From: M3007 sp033764075
Lineage (GTDB): Bacteria > Bacteroidota > Bacteroidia > Chitinophagales > Saprospiraceae
NCBI GenBank assembly: GCA_033764075.1
Contig: JANRJH010000037.1
Span: forward strand, 54,093 to 118,092
DNA: 64,000 nucleotides
Direction of reading: 5' to 3'
This document shows, in pieces, positions 1 through 8,736 of the stretch; position 1 is the stretch's first letter, and each line of letters opens with the position of its first letter. The notes below the pieces were generated by a model. It was not told the DNA's origin, ran no database searches, and saw nothing but the letters and a program-made list of their open reading frames with translations. Both the position numbers and the translations under genes were made by a program.

Positions 1-2526
1 GCCGGCGACGCCGGGTTGCTGGAGTACGACGGCCAAACCTGGACCCCGTTCAAAGGCAGCAAAGGCTCCACCCGCTCGTTGTTCATCGACAGCGACTCCC
101 TGCTGTACTCCGGCTCCGACCTGGATTTCGGCTGCTGGACCAAAAACAGGCACAACCAGTTTGTTTACACCTCCCTGTACCCCTTTGGCGGAGACGTGAA
201 CCTGGAAAACGAGGAGTTCTGGGATGTTTGCCGCTTGAATGACAACATTTTATTTATTTCCTTCAACAATATTTACGTTTATAAAAAAAGCCAGCTCATC
301 AAGATTGCCGCCCCGGTTCGTTTTTCAGGCAGCTTTTGGGAAAAAGGAAAAATATACGTGGCCGATGAAAAAAATGGCCTGTACGAATTTAACGGGGTAT
401 CCCTGAAACACCTGTTTGCCTACCCCTCCAACCAGCCTTTCCACGTAGCGGGTATTTTTGAAACGGACAAGGGTCTGTTGATGGCCACCAAAAACAGCGG
501 CTTGTTTCTGTACCAGTCCGGCAAGCTCACCCCCGTTCAAAACGACATTTCAACCCGACTGAAAAAGGATCAGGTGTTTTGTGCCACGAAGATCAACGAC
601 GCGTATTTCGCTTTCGGCACCATCCTGAACGGGCTGTACATCACCGATCCGGACGGCAACATCGTACAGCACATCAACAAACAAAAAGGACTGCCCAACA
701 ACACCATTTTGAGCATGCATTACACGCCGAACGGAATGTTGTGGCTGGGCATGGACTACGGGATTTCGGCCGTTCATTTGTTCAATAACCTGACCTATTT
801 CTTCGATTTTCAGGGAAACTTCGGCACCCCGCATGCTGCGCTCCTGCAGAACGACCAGTTTTACCTGGGCACCAACCAGGGGCTGTACCAGGCCGACTGG
901 CGCCGGCTCAACCACCACGCCGACGGCAACCCCTTTGTCCTCGTGCCGGGCTCCGAAGGGCAGGTGTGGTCCCTGCAAACCATACAGGGCAAGATTTTGT
1001 GCGGGCACGACAAGGGGCTGTTCGCCGTGGAGGGCAACGCTTTTCGGCAAATCCACCGCGAACCCGGCGTGTGGACGGTGGCGCCTTTCCGCGATAATTT
1101 TCTCCTCACCGGAAATTACAACGGGATTTCGGTTTTTCAAAAAAAACAGGACCGTTTCCATTTTTTGAAAAAAGTGGACCTGATCCTGGGCTCCTGCAAC
1201 GAGCTGCTCATGGAACAGGATACCGTTTTTTGGGTAAACATTCCCAATTACGGGTTAATCCGCTTCGCCCTCGACGATCAATTTTTTCCGGTGGATAGAA
1301 AGATATTCCCGGCCGCCTCGTTCGCCGGAAATGCCCTCCACCTGGAGCGCGACGAACGGGGTATACAACTGCTGACCACCGCTTACCGGTACCTGTACGA
1401 CGCCCAAAAGGACTCCTTCAGCGTCCGCGAGGCCACCACAAGCCCGAAAGGCATTGCCGGGTTGCTCGACGGGGTGTACATGCCGTTGCAGCTGGATGCC
1501 CGCTACCAGCTATACCCGGTGTACAACGGCTTTGCCCTCCGCAATACCCAAATCGAACCGCTCCCGGGGAGCTTGGATGACGCCCTCCTGCTGCGGAAAA
1601 TGGAAGCGTTCAACAACCAGACACGGCAGGTGATCGCACCGGACACGGTGATCCCCTACGCCATGAACAACCTCCGTTTTCATTTTGTCGCGCCCCACAG
1701 GCAGGAGGTGGTGTACCAATACCAACTGTCGGGCTACGCCAAAAGCTGGAGCGAATGGACCACCGACACCTCGGTTGATTTCCTGAATTTGGCGGAGGGT
1801 AAATACACGTTTAAGGTAAGGGCCAACATCAAAGGCCGGATAACGGACCCGGTGGAAGCTTCCTTTCGCATTTTACCCCCCTGGTACCGCTCCCGCCTCG
1901 CCTGGCTGGGCTATCTGGCATTGTCGGCACTGCTGGTCTACCTGATCCGGATAAGGCTGCACTACCGGCTGCAGCAACAAAAAAAGGCGCTGCTGGAGCG
2001 CGAACAACTGTCGCTGCGCAAACAGGCCGAAAAATACCGACAGGAGGCGTTGCTCCAGCAACAGCAGCAGCTCGAAGACGAAAAGAAAATACTCAACCGG
2101 CAGGTGATCCAAAAAAGCGTGGAACTGGTCAAGCAGGCGCGCGAAAACAAGAACAAAAACCAGCTGTTGCACAGCCTCAAAGAAAAAATGGACGAGGTGC
2201 AGCACGACCCATCCCTCGGCAAGGTGCGGCTGGCCGAAATGCAACGGCTGCTCGACCTGTTCCTGGAAACAGACGACCGAACTTTCGAAATTCAAATGGA
2301 CGAACTACACCAGGAATTTTTTAAAAAACTGCGGGAGCAATACCCCGACCTGTCGCTGTACGACCTGCGCCTGTGCGGCTATTTGAAGATCGGGCTGAAT
2401 TCGAAGGAAATCTCGGAGATCATGAAGGTGCTGCCGTCCAGCATCAACGTGAGCCGCTCGCGTCTGCGCAAAAAACTGCATTTGCAAACAGACGATGATT
2501 TGTATGTTTTCTTGAATCAAGTGTAA
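1..2526 (+). CDS. Membrane-spanning propeller sensor with LuxR-like DNA-binding domain (5' truncated)
   Basis: The frame is open to base 1, so the true start lies upstream; 841 residues are visible. The N-terminal ~560 residues look like two-component-regulator propeller blades, with repeats of the type GMLWLGMDYGISAV and LLMATKNSGLFLY. A triple-tyrosine (Y_Y_Y) domain follows at about 563-625, including YQYQLSGYAKSWSEW. One transmembrane segment lies near 630-652, then a long Gln/Lys/Glu-rich coiled coil (about 653-743) and a LuxR-type helix-turn-helix at the C-terminus (780-833, LNSKEISEIMK). I see no histidine kinase or receiver domain, so it appears to be a one-component regulator passing a periplasmic signal straight to DNA. 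Ligand and target genes are unknown. Related Bacteroidota proteins are often tied to polysaccharide use, but no SusC/D genes are present here. Confidence 0.85.
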   Translation, partial: AGDAGLLEYDGQTWTPFKGSKGSTRSLFIDSDSLLYSGSDLDFGCWTKNRHNQFVYTSLYPFGGDVNLENEEFWDVCRLNDNILFISFNNIYVYKKSQLIKIAAPVRFSGSFWEKGKIYVADEKNGLYEFNGVSLKHLFAYPSNQPFHVAGIFETDKGLLMATKNSGLFLYQSGKLTPVQNDISTRLKKDQVFCATKINDAYFAFGTILNGLYITDPDGNIVQHINKQKGLPNNTILSMHYTPNGMLWLGMDYGISAVHLFNNLTYFFDFQGNFGTPHAALLQNDQFYLGTNQGLYQADWRRLNHHADGNPFVLVPGSEGQVWSLQTIQGKILCGHDKGLFAVEGNAFRQIHREPGVWTVAPFRDNFLLTGNYNGISVFQKKQDRFHFLKKVDLILGSCNELLMEQDTVFWVNIPNYGLIRFALDDQFFPVDRKIFPAASFAGNALHLERDERGIQLLTTAYRYLYDAQKDSFSVREATTSPKGIAGLLDGVYMPLQLDARYQLYPVYNGFALRNTQIEPLPGSLDDALLLRKMEAFNNQTRQVIAPDTVIPYAMNNLRFHFVAPHRQEVVYQYQLSGYAKSWSEWTTDTSVDFLNLAEGKYTFKVRANIKGRITDPVEASFRILPPWYRSRLAWLGYLALSALLVYLIRIRLHYRLQQQKKALLEREQLSLRKQAEKYRQEALLQQQQQLEDEKKILNRQVIQKSVELVKQARENKNKNQLLHSLKEKMDEVQHDPSLGKVRLAEMQRLLDLFLETDDRTFEIQMDELHQEFFKKLREQYPDLSLYDLRLCGYLKIGLNSKEISEIMKVLPSSINVSRSRLRKKLHLQTDDDLYVFLNQV

Positions 2527-2574
2527 GAATCACTGATCTTTGCCTCCCTTTTTTCAGCATCGATCCAAGCCGTT

Positions 2575-4689
2575 ATGTCTTACGCCCAACGCATAGCCCC
2601 CCTCTTACAGATTTCCGCCGGTCGTGTACAATCCGTGATCGACCTGCTCGACAGCGGCGCCACCATCCCGTTCATCTCCCGTTACCGAAAAGAGGCCACC
2701 GGTTCGCTCGACGAGGTGCAGATCGCCGCCATCTCCGACCACCACAAAAAGCTCCAGGAGCTCGACAAACGCCGCGAAGCCATCCTGCACAGCATCGAGG
2801 AGCAGGGAAAGCTCACGCCGGCGCTGAAAACGGCCATTGAAAACGCGTCCACCCTCACCGAGCTCGAAGACCTCTACCTGCCCTACCGGCCCAAGCGCAA
2901 GACCCGCGCCACCGCAGCCATCGAAAAAGGCCTGGAGCCCCTCGCCCAACGCCTGTACGCCCAGCGCGACCGCGACGTGACGGCGCTCGCCGCCGCCTAC
3001 CTCAACGAGCAGGTACCCACCGTGGAAGATGCCCTGCAAGGCGCGCGCGACATCATCGCCGAGTGGATCAGCGAGGATGTACAGGCGCGCAACAACACCC
3101 GGCGCCACTTCGAAAAGGGCGCCGTCATCGCCTCCCGGCTGGTCAAGGGCAAGGAGGAGGCCGCCGCCAAATACCAGGACTACTTCGAGTGGAGCGAAAA
3201 GCTGGCCTCCTGCCCCTCCCACCGGCTGCTGGCCATGCGGCGCGGCGAGGAGGAGGGTTTCCTGCGGGTGTCCATCGCACCCGACGAGGAGCAGGCCGTG
3301 GCCGACCTCGAGCGCCGCTTCGTCACCGGCGCGGGCGGCGCGGCCGAGCAGGTGCGCACCGCCCTGCGCGACGGGTACAAGCGCCTGCTCCAGCCGTCGA
3401 TCGAAACCGAATTTCGCAACAGCAGCAAGGAAAAGGCCGACACCGAAGCCATTCGCGTGTTTGCCGACAACCTGCGCCAGCTCCTGCTCTCCGCCCCCCT
3501 GGGCGAGCGCAGGATCATGGGCATCGACCCGGGCTTCCGCACGGGCTGCAAGGTGGTGTGCCTCGACAACAACGGCAACCTGCTGCACCACACCGCCATC
3601 TACCCGCACGAACCCCAAAAACGCACCCTCGACAGCGCCGCCGAGCTGAAACGCCTCGCCGTGCAGTACCAGATAGACGCCATTGCCGTGGGCAACGGCA
3701 CCGCCGGACGCGAGACCATGGACTTCCTGCGCGGGGTCGACCTCGGCCGCCCGGCAGACATCTTCCAGGTCAATGAAGCCGGCGCGTCCATCTACTCCGC
3801 CTCCGAGGTCGCGCGGGAGGAATTTCCCGCAGAAGACGTCACCGTGCGCGGCGCCGTCAGCATAGGCCGCCGGCTCATGGACCCGCTGGCCGAGCTGGTC
3901 AAGATCGACCCCAAAAGCATCGGCGTGGGCCAGTACCAGCACGACGTCAACCAAAACCAGCTCAAAGAAAGCCTCGACCGCACCGTGGAAAGCTGCGTGA
4001 ACAGCGTGGGCATCAACCTCAACACCGCCAGCAAGCACCTGCTCACCTACGTGTCGGGCCTCGGCCCGGTGCTGGCGTCGAACATTGTGCAATACCGCGC
4101 CGAAAACGGACCGTTTCGCAGCCGCGCGGCCCTGAAAAAAGTGCCCCGCCTGGGCGACAAAGCCTTCGAGCAGTGCGCGGGGTTCCTGCGCATCCGCGAG
4201 GCCGACCACCCGCTCGACAACACCGCTGTGCACCCCGAGCGCTACGCCCTGGTGGAACAAATGGCCAAAGACCTCGGCTGTTCGGTGGCCGACCTCATCC
4301 GCGACCCCGCCCGCCGAAAGGCCATCGACCTGAAGCGATACGTGCAGGGCGACGTGGGCCTGCCCACCCTGCAGGACATCCTGAAGGAGCTCGAAAAACC
4401 CGGTCTCGACCCCCGGGGCGCCGCCCAGCCCTTTGAATTCGGCAACGTGCGCAGCATCGACGACCTGAGCGTCGGCATGATCCTGCCCGGCATCGTGACC
4501 AACATCACCAACTTCGGCGCCTTTGTCGACATCGGCATCAAAGACAGCGGGCTGGTGCACGTGAGCGAAATGGCCGACAAGTTTGTCAAAAACCCCGCCG
4601 ACGTGGTGAAACTGAACCAGCAGGTCACGGTTCGGGTGCTGGAGGTGGATGTGAAGCGGAAACGGGTGGCGCTTAGTATGCGGTTGTGA
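2575..4689 (+). CDS. tex: Tex family RNA-binding transcription accessory protein
   Basis: The 704-residue protein has the full Tex layout. An all-helical N-terminal region contains GATIPFISRYRKEATGSLDE. A YqgF/RNase H-like domain begins near residue 314 (IMGIDPGFRTGCK). A helix-hairpin-helix region lies at about 480-541 (YVSGLGPVLASNIV), and an S1 RNA-binding domain at about 630-702 (GMILPGIVTNITNFGAFVDI). Tex is a cytoplasmic nucleic-acid-binding protein associated with transcription elongation in other bacteria. The gene starts 48 bp after the preceding stop. The protein ends directly after the S1 domain. Its last 24 codons plus stop lie in a 77-bp segment that is repeated perfectly about 1 kb downstream, so this 3' end may have been supplied by an inserted cassette. 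Confidence 0.95.
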   Translation: MSYAQRIAPLLQISAGRVQSVIDLLDSGATIPFISRYRKEATGSLDEVQIAAISDHHKKLQELDKRREAILHSIEEQGKLTPALKTAIENASTLTELEDLYLPYRPKRKTRATAAIEKGLEPLAQRLYAQRDRDVTALAAAYLNEQVPTVEDALQGARDIIAEWISEDVQARNNTRRHFEKGAVIASRLVKGKEEAAAKYQDYFEWSEKLASCPSHRLLAMRRGEEEGFLRVSIAPDEEQAVADLERRFVTGAGGAAEQVRTALRDGYKRLLQPSIETEFRNSSKEKADTEAIRVFADNLRQLLLSAPLGERRIMGIDPGFRTGCKVVCLDNNGNLLHHTAIYPHEPQKRTLDSAAELKRLAVQYQIDAIAVGNGTAGRETMDFLRGVDLGRPADIFQVNEAGASIYSASEVAREEFPAEDVTVRGAVSIGRRLMDPLAELVKIDPKSIGVGQYQHDVNQNQLKESLDRTVESCVNSVGINLNTASKHLLTYVSGLGPVLASNIVQYRAENGPFRSRAALKKVPRLGDKAFEQCAGFLRIREADHPLDNTAVHPERYALVEQMAKDLGCSVADLIRDPARRKAIDLKRYVQGDVGLPTLQDILKELEKPGLDPRGAAQPFEFGNVRSIDDLSVGMILPGIVTNITNFGAFVDIGIKDSGLVHVSEMADKFVKNPADVVKLNQQVTVRVLEVDVKRKRVALSMRL
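4613..4689 (+). repeat. 77-bp perfect direct repeat, copy 1 (tex 3' end)
   Basis: This copy runs to the tex stop codon and is identical over 77 bp to 5632-5708. The base before the repeat (c against a) and the base after it (t against g) differ, which fixes its limits. The two copies are offset by 1019 bp and bracket two small genes. The arrangement resembles an element that integrated in the 3' end of tex and restored the reading frame. Confidence 0.95.
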
Positions 4690-4750
4690 TATGGATTTCG
4701 TATTGTTTATTAAACCAGATTCCTTACTTTTATGGAAAAATTGGAATATT

Positions 4751-5311
4751 ATGGGTACCACCCTACACATCAACCTTAACGCTTTGGACGAGTCCTACAT
4801 TGAAGAACTCAGGCAACGCTTTGGCGCAGCGGAATTGGAAATCCGGGTACCGGAAATACCGGAAGACTGGCTCACCGAAGAAGGATTCTGGAGACTCATC
4901 GACTGCCTGGATTGGTCAAAGCAAGGGGACGATGATGCTGTGATAGAACCGGTGGTGCAGGCATTGGCCGACATGCCCACGGCCAACATTCACCAATTTG
5001 AGGACATCCTGACGGAGAAACTATGGCTGTTGGACACCCGCCAACACGCAGCGGCATCCACGCGCGACAAGGACAACGACTACTTGTCGGTTGATGGTTT
5101 TTTGTACGACCGTTGCTGCATAGTAGCCAATGGCAAAGCCTTCTATGATGCGGTGCTACATGACCCCTCAAAGTTCCCGACCGGGCTTTCTTTCGAGCGA
5201 TTACTGGCGGTGGCTCATTTGGCGCATGAACGCAAGACAGGAAAAGAATTCGTGCATATTTCTAAGAAATCGTACGAAACGTATAGCAATGAAACAGGTT
5301 GGGAAGATTAA
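4751..5311 (+). CDS. DUF4240 domain protein
   Basis: A 186-residue soluble protein. The frame is open back to an ATG at 4691, but the ATG at 4751 (MGTTLHINLNALDE) gives a more natural N-terminus and is used here. The stretch EEGFWRLIDCLDWSKQGDD followed by YDRCCIVANGKAFYDAV is typical of DUF4240, a family of unknown biochemical function in Bacteroidota, cyanobacteria and actinobacteria. It is the first gene of a cassette lying between the two 77-bp copies of the tex end, 14 bp before a small nuclease-like ORF. Its base composition looks less GC-rich than tex, which fits acquisition by transfer. A partner or immunity role for the next gene is only a guess. Confidence 0.7.
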   Translation: MGTTLHINLNALDESYIEELRQRFGAAELEIRVPEIPEDWLTEEGFWRLIDCLDWSKQGDDDAVIEPVVQALADMPTANIHQFEDILTEKLWLLDTRQHAAASTRDKDNDYLSVDGFLYDRCCIVANGKAFYDAVLHDPSKFPTGLSFERLLAVAHLAHERKTGKEFVHISKKSYETYSNETGWED

Positions 5312-5325
5312 AATCCGGATAAGCC

Positions 5326-5634
5326 ATGCCCCACGGGAACTCACACGAAAACGAGAATCCGCATCACCTCTACGAGATAAAAGATGCCTTTGAGGGTGAA
5401 GTGTACAAGTACGGCATTTCCGATGATGCTATTGGAGCAGATGGCCTTTCAGCAAGACTGAGGGATCAACTATCCCTCTTCAATTTGGTCGCCAACTTTT
5501 TGCGTTTTGTCGGTCATATTCTGGTTCGGGATATTCCCGGAAGGAAAGAAGCCGAAAGAATAGAAGAGGAGTATATCCAACAACATGTGAAGGAATACGG
5601 CAAACGACCACGCGGCAATCGGGAAAGACGATGA
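5326..5634 (+). CDS. Small URI/GIY-YIG-like nuclease domain protein (orphan toxin-tip type)
   Basis: A 102-residue protein. A Tyr-Lys-Tyr-Gly-Ile-Ser strand (YKYGISDDAIG) is followed by SARLRDQLSLFN, an Arg-Glu-Ala-Glu-x-x-Glu helix (GRKEAERIEEEYI) and a C-terminal KRPRGNRERR. This order (YK-GIS, R..Q, EAE..E, P.GN) matches my recollection of the Tox-URI class of polymorphic-toxin nuclease tips in the UvrC/GIY-YIG fold. No secretion or trafficking domain is attached, so it is an orphan tip or a stand-alone nuclease. The stop codon overlaps the first bases of the second tex-end repeat. A DUF4240 gene precedes it by 14 bp. The nuclease call is from motif pattern only. Confidence 0.55.
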   Translation: MPHGNSHENENPHHLYEIKDAFEGEVYKYGISDDAIGADGLSARLRDQLSLFNLVANFLRFVGHILVRDIPGRKEAERIEEEYIQQHVKEYGKRPRGNRERR

Positions 5635-5708
5635 ACCAGCAGGTCACGGTTCGGGTGCTGGAGGTGGATGTGAAGCGGAAACGGGTGGCGCTTAGTATGC
5701 GGTTGTGA
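5632..5708 (+). repeat. 77-bp perfect direct repeat, copy 2 (displaced tex 3' end)
   Basis: Identical to 4613-4689. With the a at 5631 it forms an ATG-initiated mini-ORF (5631-5708) that repeats the last 24 Tex residues after its Met, overlapping the stop of the upstream nuclease gene by three bases. It is most simply read as the original tex 3' end displaced by the insertion. Whether the mini-ORF is translated is unknown. Confidence 0.95.
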
Positions 5709-5725
5709 GTGGGGGGGACACACAA

Positions 5726-5808
5726 CCGAGGCTGCGAGCCATCGCCTCGGTAAACACTGGCTTTTTCGTACCCCACCGAGCCGATGGCTGCGAGCCATCG
5801 CCCCGGTG
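5726..5808. repeat. Two adjacent imperfect palindromes sharing the word GCTGCGAGCCATCG
   Basis: The first hairpin pairs CCGAGGC (5726-5732) with GCCTCGG (5744-5750). The second, around 5773-5808, nests GATGGCT-GCG-AGCCATC inside CCACCG/CGGTGG. Both carry the same core word. They lie in the 235-bp gap between the displaced tex end and the glucosidase gene. They resemble dispersed palindromic repeats rather than terminators, because no T-run follows. Confidence 0.7.
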
Positions 5809-5839
5809 GGCGCCAGGGTTTCTGTCCAAACCGCTGCGC

Positions 5840-5867
5840 GTAGAGACGTTACACGCAACGTCTCCAC
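5840..5867. repeat. GTAG-headed palindrome, GAGACGTT/AACGTCTC hairpin
   Basis: GTAGAGACGTT is followed by a 6-nt loop and AACGTCTCCAC. As I recall, nearly the same palindrome is dispersed in cyanobacterial and some Bacteroidota genomes. The 5' GTAG tetranucleotide is a feature of REP elements moved by RAYT (TnpA-REP) transposases. No such transposase is present in this window. Confidence 0.65.
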
Positions 5868-5897
5868 AACACCCCCAAAAATACCAATTTACAAGCG

Positions 5898-5905
5898 TAA
5901 CTTTG
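5898..5905 (+). promoter_or_regulatory. Putative -7 box TAACTTTG for the glucosidase gene
   Basis: Matches the Bacteroidota -7 consensus TAnnTTTG, 38 bp upstream of the ATG at 5944. I see no convincing TTG -33 element at the usual distance. Confidence 0.4.
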
Positions 5906-5943
5906 ATCCATCTGCGCAACAAACCGATATCCTCCCCCATCCT

Positions 5944-8703
5944 ATGAAATCAAAAAAAGCAACCGGCAGAACCATCCACACCGACCCTGAAAGCCAGCGC
6001 CTGGCCGACGCCGAAAACGCGGGCGTTCCCTGGAAAAAATGGGGCCCTTACCTCAGCGAACGCCAGTGGGGCACCGTCCGCGAGGATTACAGCGAAAACG
6101 GCGACGCGTGGAATTATTTCACCCACGACCAGGCCCGCTCCAGGGCCTACCGCTGGGGTGAAGACGGGATCGCCGGCATCTCCGACGAACACCAGCAGCT
6201 CTGCTTTGCCCTGGCCTTGTGGAACGGCAAAGACCCCATCATCAAGGAGCGCCTCTTCGGCCTGACCAACAGCGAGGGCAACCACGGTGAAGACGTGAAG
6301 GAATACTACTTCTACCTGGACAGCACGCCCACGCACGCCTACATGAAGTACCTCTACAAGTACCCGCAACAGGCCTTCCCGTACGACCAACTGGTACTGA
6401 ACAACCGGAACAGGGGCCGGCTCGATCCGGAATACGAACTGCTCGACACCGGTGTTTTCGACGACAACCGCTACTTCGACGTCGAGGTGGCCTACGCCAA
6501 GGAATCGCCGGACGACCTGCTGGTGCACATCAGCGTCCACAACCGGGGCCCGGAGTCCGCATCGCTCCACCTGCTCCCTACCCTCTGGTTCCGCAACCAG
6601 TGGTCCTGGGGATACGAAACATACAAACCCGAACTGCGCAAACACGAAGCATCGGGCGCGGAAGCAATCATTCGGGCCGAACACCCGCTCCTGGGCGCGT
6701 TTTTCCTATACTGCGAAGACCGGCCGGTCCTCCTGTTCACCGAAAACGAAACCAACACCGAGCGCATGGCCGGCGTCCCCAACCGGACGCCCTACGTGAA
6801 AGACGGCATCAACAATTACCTGGTGCACGGCCGCACCGACGCCGTGAACCCGGAACATGTCGGCACCAAAGCCGCCGCCCATTACCCGCTGGATGTGCCG
6901 GCCGGCGCAACCGCCGTGGTGCGTCTGCGCCTGTGCCCGGTGGCGCCGAACGCGCGCAAGCGAGCCTACGGCGCCGACACGGCGTTCGGCGAGCATTTCG
7001 ACGCCGTTTTCAGCGCCCGCAAGCAGGAAGCCGACGCCTATTACGCCAACGTCATTCCAGGGAGCCTGAGCGCCGACGAAGCCAACGTCATGCGGCAGGC
7101 CCTGGCGGGCATGATGTGGGGCAAACAGTTCTACCTGTACGACCTGCCCCGCTGGCTGGAAGAGCGCGGCGTCAACCCCATTCTGTCCACCAGCAAACGG
7201 GCAGCCCGCAACAATGAGTGGCACCACATGTACAACGGTGACGTCATCTCCATGCCCGACAAATGGGAGTACCCCTGGTACGCCGCCTGGGACCTGGCCT
7301 TTCACGTGCTGGCCATCACGCTGGTCGATCCCGAGTTCGGAAAACAGCAGTTGCGGCTCATGCTGCACGGAAACTACATGCACCCCAACGGCCAGGTGCC
7401 GGCGTACGAGTGGAATTTCAGCGACGTGAACCCGCCGGTGCTGGCCTGGGCAACCATTTTTACCTACCGGCTCGAAAAAATCGTGCACCAGGACGAAGAC
7501 CTGCAATGGCTCAAAACCAATTTCCAGAAACTGCTCCTCAATTTTACCTGGTGGGTAAACCGGAAGGACCGTTCGGGCCGCAACGTGTTTGAAGGCGGAT
7601 TCCTGGGGCTGGACAACATCGGCATTTTTGACCGCAGCGCGCCCCTGCCTACCGGCGGACACCTCGAACAGGCCGACGGAACGGCCTGGATGGCCCTGTT
7701 CAGCCAAAACATGATGGAAATAGCGACCGAGCTGGCGCTGCATGACCCTTCGTATGTGGATATGAGCGTCAAGTTCACTGAACACTTTTTCTGGATCGCT
7801 TCCTCCATGATACACCTGGGCGATGATGTGGGTATGTGGGACGAGGCAGACGGCTTTTTCTACGACGTGCTGCGCCAGCCCGACGGCAGCGCCCAACGCC
7901 TCAAGGTGCGCTCCATGGTGGGACTGCTACCGCTGTGCGCAGCTACGGTATTCGACGGCGAACTGATGGAGAAGTACCCCGAAACCGAGGCTACCTTCAA
8001 CCGGTTCCTCGATAGCCGCCCCGAACTGGTCGAAGCCATCCATAACCCGCGCAAGAAAGGGGTCGCCGGCCGCAGGCTCGCCGCCGTGCTGGACGAGCGC
8101 CGGCTGCGCAGGGTGCTGGCGTACATGCTCGACGAAAATGAATTCCTCAGCCCCTATGGCATCCGCTCCCTCTCCCGGTACCACGAGCACAACCCTTACC
8201 AGCTCACCGTCGGCGGTCAGGTGTACCGCGTGGGCTACCTGCCCGGCGAATCGGACTCCGGCATGTTCGGTGGCAATTCCAACTGGCGCGGGCCCATCTG
8301 GATGCCGGTGAACGCCCTGATCATCCGCGCCCTGGTGCAGTATTTCAGTTATTACGGCGACCAGTTTAAGGTGGCGTTCCCCACCGGATCCGACAACTAC
8401 CTCAACCTGTACCAGGTCGCGGAAAACATCGCCAAACGACTGTCGAATATCTTTTTGAAAGACGACAATGGGCGCCGGCCGGTTTACGGCGCAACCACCA
8501 AATTTCAGGAAGACCCACACTGGAAAGACCATATCCTCTTTTACGAATATTTCCACGGCGATAACGGCGCCGGCCTGGGGGCCAGCCACCAGACCGGGTG
8601 GACCGGCATCATCGCCCGGAGCCTGCACCTTTTCGCCACTTCCAATGCCGAGGAGGTGCTGGCCAAAGGCAAAGCGGCCGCTTTTACCGAGGTAGAGGAG
8701 TGA
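5944..8703 (+). CDS. GH63 / MGH1-like glucosidase
   Basis: A 919-residue protein with no signal peptide, so it is probably cytoplasmic. The ATG at 5944 (MKSKKATGRTIHTD) is preferred over an in-frame GTG at 5806, which would read through palindromic DNA. The N-terminal part holds KKWGPYLSERQWGTVREDYS and EGNHGEDVKEYYFYLDSTPT. The C-terminal (alpha/alpha)6 catalytic region has DKWEYPWYAAWDLAFH and GGNSNWRGPIWMPVN, the hallmark of bacterial GH63-type (MGH1-like) enzymes. These hydrolyse alpha-glucosidic or mannosyl-glycerate-type substrates, and the substrate here cannot be read from sequence. Length is normal for bacterial members. It appears monocistronic and converges on the next gene. Confidence 0.85.
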   Translation: MKSKKATGRTIHTDPESQRLADAENAGVPWKKWGPYLSERQWGTVREDYSENGDAWNYFTHDQARSRAYRWGEDGIAGISDEHQQLCFALALWNGKDPIIKERLFGLTNSEGNHGEDVKEYYFYLDSTPTHAYMKYLYKYPQQAFPYDQLVLNNRNRGRLDPEYELLDTGVFDDNRYFDVEVAYAKESPDDLLVHISVHNRGPESASLHLLPTLWFRNQWSWGYETYKPELRKHEASGAEAIIRAEHPLLGAFFLYCEDRPVLLFTENETNTERMAGVPNRTPYVKDGINNYLVHGRTDAVNPEHVGTKAAAHYPLDVPAGATAVVRLRLCPVAPNARKRAYGADTAFGEHFDAVFSARKQEADAYYANVIPGSLSADEANVMRQALAGMMWGKQFYLYDLPRWLEERGVNPILSTSKRAARNNEWHHMYNGDVISMPDKWEYPWYAAWDLAFHVLAITLVDPEFGKQQLRLMLHGNYMHPNGQVPAYEWNFSDVNPPVLAWATIFTYRLEKIVHQDEDLQWLKTNFQKLLLNFTWWVNRKDRSGRNVFEGGFLGLDNIGIFDRSAPLPTGGHLEQADGTAWMALFSQNMMEIATELALHDPSYVDMSVKFTEHFFWIASSMIHLGDDVGMWDEADGFFYDVLRQPDGSAQRLKVRSMVGLLPLCAATVFDGELMEKYPETEATFNRFLDSRPELVEAIHNPRKKGVAGRRLAAVLDERRLRRVLAYMLDENEFLSPYGIRSLSRYHEHNPYQLTVGGQVYRVGYLPGESDSGMFGGNSNWRGPIWMPVNALIIRALVQYFSYYGDQFKVAFPTGSDNYLNLYQVAENIAKRLSNIFLKDDNGRRPVYGATTKFQEDPHWKDHILFYEYFHGDNGAGLGASHQTGWTGIIARSLHLFATSNAEEVLAKGKAAAFTEVEE

Positions 8704-8736
8704 TCAAGCCAAATGCTGCCGCAAGCTGGTGGTCAC

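Noticed and set aside
4691..4750. Longer N-terminus for the DUF4240 protein starting two bases after the tex stop
   Set aside because: The extra residues have no family match, while the ATG at 4751 fits the domain start. I cannot exclude it fully.
2605..4773. 722-codon minus-strand ORF antisense to tex
   Set aside because: It mirrors the codon bias of tex in a GC-rich gene. Its product has no domain features, while the sense strand encodes a full Tex.
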